From Pseudomaricurvus hydrocarbonicus (lineage in GTDB: Bacteria; Pseudomonadota; Gammaproteobacteria; Pseudomonadales; Cellvibrionaceae): DNA of 64,000 nucleotides. Within the stretch, counting starts at the first letter, position 1; the number at the start of each line of letters is the position of its first letter. The position numbers were made by a program, and so were the translations under genes. Shown here one piece after another: positions 57,884 through 64,000 of this stretch. The notes beneath the pieces were generated by a model, which did not search any database, was not told the DNA's origin, and saw only the letters and a program-made list of their open reading frames with translations. The stretch spans positions 310,001 through 374,000 of the forward strand of contig NZ_JAAONZ010000002.1 of assembly GCF_011602365.1 (NCBI RefSeq), written 5' to 3'.

Positions 57884-59092
57884 TTAAAGACTTCCATGGG
57901 CAAATTTTTCCCTGCCCTGAGACAAAACAGAACTGTAAACCTGGCTATAAGCATCAATGGTGTTATCCCAGGTAAAATACTTTTCTACGGTTTTTCGGCC
58001 TTGCGCACTTAGCATCATCCGCTTGTCCGAATGCCTGGCCAAATCAAGAATCGATTCCGTCAGGGCGTCAACATCCTGAGGGCTGATCAAAATCCCCTGA
58101 ACATTATTGTTGATTATTTCTGGGGTACCCCCTACTTGTGTAGCAATCACCGGCAAGTTACTGGCCATCGCTTCTAACAAAGTATTTGATATACCCTCCA
58201 TCAAAGATGGCAGTACAAAGATATCAAGCGTTTGCAACAAGTTCGCCACATCGTTCCGATCGCCTGCAAACCAGGTGATATCATCAATGTGAAGTGATTG
58301 AGACAACGCCATTAACTCTTCTTTAAGAACCCCATCTCCCACAATCATTAATCGGAGCCTGTTACCCAAATCGGCATCCAAAGCACGCGCCGACGCGACC
58401 GCCTGAAGTAATGTTTTCTGATCCTTTACCGCGGTTAATCGGCCCACCGTACCAATGACGACGGGGCTTTTTTTGCTCAGATTGGCCTCAGTGCCAAGAT
58501 TAAGCTGCTCAGACACTTCCTGAATGAGACTGGGATTCCCTGCCCCTGAATTAACCCCGTTAAAGGCTTTTAGATCGACACCGTTGTAGATTTGACTCAC
58601 TTTGTTGTCGTTAGCCCCAATGGTATCGATAAGCCATTGTTTGAGATCCTGACTGACGGCCACGTAATGTGAAATTAAGGGCCGGCTTAACTTCCTCAAT
58701 AAATTGTACTTCCAGTAGGTCCCGTGCAGATCACCAACATCACGACCGTGTTCACTGTGAACCCTTTTAACGCCGGGTATCAACAGGGTAACCCACTGAG
58801 CTTCTAGAGCGGCCAGATTACGGCTGTGCACGATGTCTGGCTTATGTTGCAGCAAAACTTTACGCAACTGAAACAAGGTTGTCAGTGAATTTCCGGGGGG
58901 TTTGTGCAATTCAATGATGGGGATCGTATTATCGTTTATTCGCTCCGAAAATCTGCCTTTATCCGTTAAACAAATGACCATATGCCGAAACTGATTCGCT
59001 GGCATACGATTAATAATATTGACCAACCCATTTTCTAAACCACCAGTATCGAGCTTGTAGACGATATGGGCTATCAGAGGTGGTGTTTTCAC
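57884..59092 (-). CDS. XrtA-associated sugar transferase (stp2-like GT4)
   Basis: 402 residues. The start PLIAHIVYKLDTGGLENGLVNIINRMP marks the TIGR03088-type transferase found next to exosortase A. The donor site LDIFVLPSLMEGISNTLLEAMASNLPVIATQVGGTPEII is a GT4 signature. It starts in ATGA overlap with the xrtA stop. The sugar added is unknown. Confidence 0.93.
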   Translation of the reverse strand: MKTPPLIAHIVYKLDTGGLENGLVNIINRMPANQFRHMVICLTDKGRFSERINDNTIPIIELHKPPGNSLTTLFQLRKVLLQHKPDIVHSRNLAALEAQWVTLLIPGVKRVHSEHGRDVGDLHGTYWKYNLLRKLSRPLISHYVAVSQDLKQWLIDTIGANDNKVSQIYNGVDLKAFNGVNSGAGNPSLIQEVSEQLNLGTEANLSKKSPVVIGTVGRLTAVKDQKTLLQAVASARALDADLGNRLRLMIVGDGVLKEELMALSQSLHIDDITWFAGDRNDVANLLQTLDIFVLPSLMEGISNTLLEAMASNLPVIATQVGGTPEIINNNVQGILISPQDVDALTESILDLARHSDKRMMLSAQGRKTVEKYFTWDNTIDAYSQVYSSVLSQGREKFAHGSL

Positions 59093-60663
59093 ATCATCTC
59101 CTTATTCGCATTCAATGCCACTTCCAGCTCTGGTGACAAATTATCGATAAAGGATTGCATATAGGTCATCGAATTATCAATGGACTCAACGATGGGAGTG
59201 ACCACGTAAATTCTAGCGGACACCGAGGCGTGGGGACTTAATTTTGAGATGACTTCCAGGCCCTTGGCCAAATAGGGATTGGCGGTGTTATATTGCCCAA
59301 TACGGTACCAGCGCCACACCAGAAACTCTGAACTGAGCGATTTTAATCTGGCTTGCTCAACCTTCAAATCTCTCCCGTAGATCTTGATATCTGTGGTTTT
59401 CTGCTCAATGAGCTGCCAACCCTTGACCTCTGGCACAACCCATTTATCGAGGCTGTTGACCAATTCATTCCCTTGCACCTGGTTAATGTATTGGTTGATA
59501 AACAGACCAACTGTGCCATGATCGTTTTCATAAAAGCTTCGGTGAATAAAGTCGGTTCCCTGAGTAATAGGATGCCACTGCCAATTTGGGTCCGTTTTAC
59601 TGTTCCAGCCCGGTGGCGCTGAAGGATTGATCAACACCAATTTTGATGTTTCTGATTGCAACTCCGGTAAAATCTTGATCATTAACGGCCACACAAAAGA
59701 GAACAACAGGATGCAGAAAACCACGCTGTAGGTTTTAACACCGGGGAGTTCATCTGACTCGATATTTTCACGACCTTTACTTTCAAATTCGGTGCTCTCA
59801 GTATTCTCATCGGCCGTGTTATCTGCAAAAAAACTCCCAATCAGAAACATCAGAAAAATCACTAAACCAAAAAACGCCCAGCCGTAAATCAGATGGTCTG
59901 CTCCAACAGCCAGCGTCATACCACTGGCATGGCCAATCATGACAATGAGGAAAGCCCGTACACTGTTGGCCAATATAGGGACAACAATTGACACCAGAAT
60001 AAAGATAAAGCGTTTTGACAGTGAACGATATGTTAGGTAGCCATATAGAAAACCGAGTGTGATTGAAGCTATTAGGTACCTGACACCACTACAGGCTTCA
60101 ACGACGGACCAACTCCCAGAGGGCAAATGAAACAGCAAACCTTCTCTGTACACAGGAATATTCACCAGATTAATCAGCCATACCGTCGATGAGGCGGTAA
60201 ACTCCATCATCTTAGGGACCAGGCTCTCTCCCATAGGCACCATGAAAAGCAAGAAAAAGAGAGGAAATGACAATAACTTACTGATTTCAAATCCCAAAAG
60301 AGCGCACACACCAAATATCAAGAGCAGTACAAACGTCAATTGTTGGACGACCAACACATCTCCGAGATACCCCAGAAGCCAAAGCCCACCAACCAAACCC
60401 ATCGGTATGATAAACAAAGGCTCCACCTTGGGAACAAGTGCTTTTAACTGATTTCGTAAACGCCATACCAGCCAGATCGAGATGGGTGCGATAATAAATC
60501 CATGAGCAAAGGTTTCAGACCTTTGCCATATTTTTACCATGGACAGGATCGTCGACCAGTACAACACCAATAGAGACGCCAGGTACACACCGAGTTGAAT
60601 CCAGGTGATATGCCAACGTTTGCTCCAGTGCGTGGGAGAGACAACCATATCAATCATGCTCAA
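59089..60663 (-). CDS. xrtA: Exosortase A with fused EpsI domain
   Basis: 524 residues. The N-terminal 280 form the exosortase: about eight membrane segments with the catalytic Cys191 in EACSGVRYL, Arg236 in NSVRAFLIV, and a His (245 or 257, in GHASGM or DHLIYGW). The C-terminal 215 residues are a soluble EpsI-type domain (PPGWNSKTDPNWQWHPITQGTDF). XrtA cuts PEP-CTERM proteins at the C-terminus and transfers them to a surface lipid or glycan, a role like sortase. No PEP-CTERM tail is found in the window, so its substrates lie elsewhere. Confidence 0.96.
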   Translation of the reverse strand: MSMIDMVVSPTHWSKRWHITWIQLGVYLASLLVLYWSTILSMVKIWQRSETFAHGFIIAPISIWLVWRLRNQLKALVPKVEPLFIIPMGLVGGLWLLGYLGDVLVVQQLTFVLLLIFGVCALLGFEISKLLSFPLFFLLFMVPMGESLVPKMMEFTASSTVWLINLVNIPVYREGLLFHLPSGSWSVVEACSGVRYLIASITLGFLYGYLTYRSLSKRFIFILVSIVVPILANSVRAFLIVMIGHASGMTLAVGADHLIYGWAFFGLVIFLMFLIGSFFADNTADENTESTEFESKGRENIESDELPGVKTYSVVFCILLFSFVWPLMIKILPELQSETSKLVLINPSAPPGWNSKTDPNWQWHPITQGTDFIHRSFYENDHGTVGLFINQYINQVQGNELVNSLDKWVVPEVKGWQLIEQKTTDIKIYGRDLKVEQARLKSLSSEFLVWRWYRIGQYNTANPYLAKGLEVISKLSPHASVSARIYVVTPIVESIDNSMTYMQSFIDNLSPELEVALNANKEMM

Positions 60664-61885
60664 GCTCCCGTCTCACATTCCCCTCCAGAGAGGCTCCTAC
60701 TTTTGGCAGGGTATGCTCCCAATTAAAATCGTGCACGACTCTTTGACGTGCAGCCTCACCAATGAATGAGCAATTGTGCTGGAGTATTTTCGGAAGAAAT
60801 TCACAGTAATCTTCCACCGTGTTTGTCAACAAAACCTCCATCCCCAATTCAGCGTCAATGCCTTCAAGTCCAGCGTCGCTGGCCAAAACAATTTTTTCCA
60901 TCGCCATGGCCTCGAGTATTTTATTTTGCACCCCTCTGGCAATTCTTAGCGGTGCAACAACAGCTGTGGCGTATTTAAGATATGGTCTTATATCGTCAAC
61001 TCTGCCGGTAACGGTGATACCCTCAAGCTTGTTAAGCCTCAGCACCGAACGCGTGGGGTTACGACCGACGATATAAAACTTGAGATTTGAACGTAACTTT
61101 TGTAATTCAGGAAATACCTCTCTCGAGAACCAAGCCACAGCATCCACATTAGGCCAGTAATCCATGGCTCCCGTAAAAACCAATACAGGAGACGACTCAC
61201 GATAGGGGTCTTGATACCATTGATGAGGATTAAAGTAACTCGCGTCTACGCCATTGTTATAAAAACCAATCTTGTTCGAATAGTCACCCACCAAACGTTT
61301 GAACAAAGCAGCTTCTGCGCTGGAAACCAGGAAACTTTTATCGGATATACTGACAATATTTTTTTCAAACTTGAGAAGCTGATCAGCTTCTCTTCGGTAG
61401 AGGTAATTCAGTGGATATACTTTAGACTTCGAATACTGACGCCATTTATCCGAGTCCACATCGACAAAATCAACCACAATCTTACCACTCTCATGTTTTT
61501 GAAAGTATTGGGCCATCGACGAGGAAAATGCGACGCTTAACTGAATGTCATATTTTTTAACCGTACTTTTCACCCAGGCAGCCATCTCTCTGTTGGCGTA
61601 ATACGGGAGAGTCATCGGATCCCCCGTGAATATTCCCTTGATACTTTTTAATCTGCATAGCAGAGGGTTGATCGATATAAAAATAGCATCTTCACAATAG
61701 CTCTCTACTTCATGAATGTATTTTTTATCATCGTTGTCATCTATAAAACATCCCAGAAAAACACGGTACCGATTGGATAAATATTTCAGCAAATGGTATG
61801 AACGTATCTTATCCCCCTTATCGGGTGGGAAAGGGATTCTGTGGCAAAGGAATAACAATGCAGGTTTGCTGATAGATGCTGGCAT
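60650..61885 (-). CDS. XrtA-associated sugar transferase (stp1-like GT4)
   Basis: 411 residues. The start PALLFLCHRIPFPPDKGDKIRSYHLLKYLSNRYRVFLGCFID is the usual beginning of the TIGR03087 family in XrtA loci. FVDVDSDKW, VFTGAMDYWPNVDAV and the donor motif APLRIARGVQNKILEAMAMEKIVLASDAGLEGI follow. Its ATG is directly after the FemAB stop and its end overlaps xrtA by 14 bases. Confidence 0.94.
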   Translation of the reverse strand: MPASISKPALLFLCHRIPFPPDKGDKIRSYHLLKYLSNRYRVFLGCFIDDNDDKKYIHEVESYCEDAIFISINPLLCRLKSIKGIFTGDPMTLPYYANREMAAWVKSTVKKYDIQLSVAFSSSMAQYFQKHESGKIVVDFVDVDSDKWRQYSKSKVYPLNYLYRREADQLLKFEKNIVSISDKSFLVSSAEAALFKRLVGDYSNKIGFYNNGVDASYFNPHQWYQDPYRESSPVLVFTGAMDYWPNVDAVAWFSREVFPELQKLRSNLKFYIVGRNPTRSVLRLNKLEGITVTGRVDDIRPYLKYATAVVAPLRIARGVQNKILEAMAMEKIVLASDAGLEGIDAELGMEVLLTNTVEDYCEFLPKILQHNCSFIGEAARQRVVHDFNWEHTLPKVGASLEGNVRRELEHD

Positions 61886-62914
61886 CTAACCAAGGCTCCT
61901 GGCTAACCATGGACCGAAAGTGTTAGCCATAGGTAACGGCAACTTCTTCCAGGCTTTGATGAATACCTGATATTTTGGATTGGCGGGATTGACTTCAGGT
62001 ATTGTCTCGGATTTGACCAAATAATACTCGTAATGTAAGGGTTCAGGCGTAAATCCCCAATTTTTCTTAAAGCTGTATGAGCCGGTATCCACCTTGCTGC
62101 GACCATAATCAAACACTCTGACACCTTGATCACAGGCATTTCTCATAAGTTCCCAATACATAAAGCCATGCGCGTATAGCCCTCTGGATGCGGCTGTACT
62201 ACCGGCATAATAGGGCAACACCTGATCCTTGAAATAGAAGCTCAAGACACCGGAAACATCTTTGCCCTCATGTCGAATCATTAACGACCGACAATCATCG
62301 CCAAACACCTGCCGTAAAATTCGAAAATATTTGGCCGGGAACACCGGTGTTCCCAAATCCCGAACACTCTCGGCATAGACCTTATAGATATCCTCCCCGT
62401 GCCAGCCTTCGTCACTGGTCAATCCTGCTTTTATGCCCTTCCTTACAACCGCTCTCTGTTTGTTCGGAATTGACTTCATGTTCACATCATGATCAGTGTC
62501 GATGACTTTGCGAAATGTAACGTAGAGGTCCTTTGTGGGCCATCCGGTATCGGATTTGGATAAATTTCGCAATTCGAGACCATTCACATTCAACCGCTTG
62601 GCTAACTCACAGGCCTCATTGCGTAACATTGCTTCAACTTCGGCGGTTTCAGCAATAATTCCCCCATAAACACAGAACGGAGTGGATACCAATGAATTGC
62701 CGAAAATCAGGCTTTTGATATGACCTAACGGTAATATTCCGACTACCCGATTGTTGAATTTCACATAAATATAATAAGCCTTGTGACCAAACGCTGATTC
62801 CAGCACCGTCTTCCAACCAGCCCTATGGAAAAAAGTGGCCTTATCAGAACTCATCACAAAGTTATCCCAGTGATCGAATTCGTCTTTTTGCAAATAATGT
62901 AACGTCAGTAACAC
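61886..62914 (-). CDS. FemAB-family protein, XrtA system-associated
   Basis: 342 residues of the FemAB/GNAT-like fold: FDHWDNFVMSSDKATFFHRAGWKTVLESAFGHKAYYIYVK at the start and YYAGSTAASRGLYAHGFMYWELMRNACDQGVRVFDYGRSKVDTGSYSFKKNWGF near the end. FemAB proteins add aminoacyl groups to peptidoglycan precursors; the XrtA member probably acylates a glycan or lipid amine. It overlaps the deacetylase gene by 10 bases, fitting deacetylation followed by acylation. Confidence 0.94.
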   Translation of the reverse strand: MLLTLHYLQKDEFDHWDNFVMSSDKATFFHRAGWKTVLESAFGHKAYYIYVKFNNRVVGILPLGHIKSLIFGNSLVSTPFCVYGGIIAETAEVEAMLRNEACELAKRLNVNGLELRNLSKSDTGWPTKDLYVTFRKVIDTDHDVNMKSIPNKQRAVVRKGIKAGLTSDEGWHGEDIYKVYAESVRDLGTPVFPAKYFRILRQVFGDDCRSLMIRHEGKDVSGVLSFYFKDQVLPYYAGSTAASRGLYAHGFMYWELMRNACDQGVRVFDYGRSKVDTGSYSFKKNWGFTPEPLHYEYYLVKSETIPEVNPANPKYQVFIKAWKKLPLPMANTFGPWLARSLG

Positions 62915-63798
62915 GATACTGCCTCCGGACCTTCTATCGCTTCACATGCTTGTGAAAGAAAAATACGGTCCATTCTGTCCCAGTTAAAGTCATTCAGTAA
63001 TCGTTCAATGCGGCCATACATTTTATGAATGTTCACATAATGCCTAAACCGAGTCTTAACATTGATACCAGCCACCCTAGGTTGCTGCTCGTCAATTTCC
63101 CAAGGGTGAAAATAAAAAATACAGGGCTGATTTTCATTGTCATTGACGGACTGAATGGCCCAACGACTGAAGGCATAAGGAAACAAACGAAACCAGCCCC
63201 CGCCACCACAATTAATATTACGGCCAGCTACTGAAATGGTAGAGATAGGAATTTCCAGAAATCCTCTGGATTCCGTGCGAAAAGGAAACCGGGAAGCCTC
63301 CGGCATGCCATAAAGGTCGTGTTTTATTGGCACAACGCTGGAACTGTATTCGTAACCAACTTCTGACAATACGTCTAAAGCCCATAAGTTGGTGCTATTG
63401 ATGGAATAACTTGCAGCCCTATATCCCCTCACGGGTTGTCCTGAAAGGTCTTCTAACAATTCTTTGGCTTTAACCACGTCTTGACGAAATTGATCAGGGG
63501 ATTGGTGCACCACTCGTGTGTGCTCCCAGCCGTGACTGGCAACTTCATGACCGTGTTCAACCAGGGTTTTTATCAGCAATGGGTACCGTTCGGCGACCCA
63601 CCCCAAAGTAAAAAAGGTTGCCTTGACGCTGTATTGTTCGAACAAAGCCAACAACCGTTCTACATTGGCCTCAACATGACAGGGCATAGAGTCCCATCGA
63701 CTACGTGGTATGGTCTGTTCAAAAGCGGAGACCTGAAAGTAATCTTCAACATCAACAGACATAGCATTGACAACAATCTTGCTATCGGGCGATTTCAT
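62905..63798 (-). CDS. XrtA system polysaccharide deacetylase
   Basis: 297 residues from ATG 63798, chosen for its ATGA overlap with the wecB stop (a frame open to 63819 is possible). NodB motifs: MSVDVEDYFQVSAFEQ at the start, HGHEVASHGWEHTRVVH, the typical CGGGGWFRLFPY segment and FYFHPWEI. It removes acetyl groups from the polysaccharide, probably in the cytoplasm or periplasm; no signal peptide is apparent. Confidence 0.95.
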   Translation of the reverse strand: MKSPDSKIVVNAMSVDVEDYFQVSAFEQTIPRSRWDSMPCHVEANVERLLALFEQYSVKATFFTLGWVAERYPLLIKTLVEHGHEVASHGWEHTRVVHQSPDQFRQDVVKAKELLEDLSGQPVRGYRAASYSINSTNLWALDVLSEVGYEYSSSVVPIKHDLYGMPEASRFPFRTESRGFLEIPISTISVAGRNINCGGGGWFRLFPYAFSRWAIQSVNDNENQPCIFYFHPWEIDEQQPRVAGINVKTRFRHYVNIHKMYGRIERLLNDFNWDRMDRIFLSQACEAIEGPEAVSCY

Positions 63799-64000
63799 AT
63801 CTTTGCCTGGCGCACCCACTCATGAATAACTTCGACAATTCGCTCAGCGGCCCGACCATCCCAAAATTCCGGGATTCTGCCGGATTTGCCGCCAGTTGTA
63901 ATGACTGAATCAAAGGCTTCACGAATACACTTTGGATTGGACCCCACCAGCACGTTTGTGCCCTCTGTCAGGGTGATGGGGCGTTCTGTGGAATCCCGAA
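63795..64000 (-). CDS. wecB: UDP-GlcNAc 2-epimerase, non-hydrolysing (C-terminal fragment)
   Basis: Only the last 68 codons are inside the window. The C-terminal signature DSTERPITLTEGTNVLVGSN is that of WecB/MnaA enzymes, which convert UDP-GlcNAc to UDP-ManNAc. In XrtA loci this gene commonly precedes the deacetylase. The 5' end lies beyond the right edge. Confidence 0.93.
   Translation of the reverse strand, partial: RDSTERPITLTEGTNVLVGSNPKCIREAFDSVITTGGKSGRIPEFWDGRAAERIVEVIHEWVRQAKI

Overview
The window is about 64 kb of a gammaproteobacterial chromosome with two unrelated parts. GltX, a FimV-family protein, a tRNA-Ala(GGC) and a complete-looking exosortase A (XrtA/PEP-CTERM, EPS) locus fit an aquatic or marine gammaproteobacterium. 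I cannot name the genus from sequence alone.

Bases 1-16,385 are the early, regulatory, lysis and integration part of a temperate prophage. It is bounded on the right by its integrase and a tRNA-Ala gene and runs off the left edge. The genetic switch (Cro-like repressor on the minus strand, S24-type CI-like repressor on the plus strand) lies at 6.35-7.36 kb. Leftward, on the minus strand, come a DksA/TraR zinc-finger protein, a PriCT-2/Toprim primase, a VirE/D5-like helicase, a cluster of GTGGTCA repeats that looks like an iteron origin, a Q-like antiterminator, a late promoter followed at once by a terminator (pR'/tR' layout), holin, lysozyme, Rz and Rz1, and an HNH endonuclease cut by the window edge. 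Terminase and structural genes should lie further left. Rightward, on the plus strand, a second early operon runs through many small genes (LuxR-type HTH, zinc ribbons, KilAC antirepressor, DUF2303), a C5-cytosine methyltransferase, excisionase and integrase. A repeated 15-bp dyad in both control regions is a good candidate for the repressor operator.

Bases 16.4-21.6 kb are chromosomal: tRNA-Ala(GGC), a FimV-like LysM protein, gltX and a small hypothetical gene. A decorated heptamer microsatellite (TACTAGN x10) lies upstream of gltX.

Bases 21.9-64 kb are an exosortase A polysaccharide and surface-glycan locus in two facing blocks. The plus-strand block begins with the XrtA-associated acyl-CoA ligase and PLP decarboxylase, then a methyltransferase, GtrA and GtrB. 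Accessory glycan genes follow: two secreted beta-propeller proteins, family 2 glycosyltransferases, a flippase, an acetyltransferase-sulfotransferase fusion, a DUF2264 protein, an asparagine-synthase-like protein, deacetylases, and ATP-grasp proteins including one fused to a GNAT domain. One GT39-like membrane glycosyltransferase is reversed within this block. The minus-strand block, read from the right edge, is a tightly overlapping operon: wecB, XrtA deacetylase, XrtA FemAB, glycosyltransferase, xrtA (exosortase plus EpsI domain), glycosyltransferase, amidotransferase 1, two glycosyltransferases, PaaK-like ligase, O-glycosylation ligase, ACP, fused hydrolases 2+1, and a low-molecular-weight tyrosine phosphatase. 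Together they would build, decorate and export an extracellular polysaccharide and anchor PEP-CTERM proteins. No PEP-CTERM substrate protein is visible in the window.
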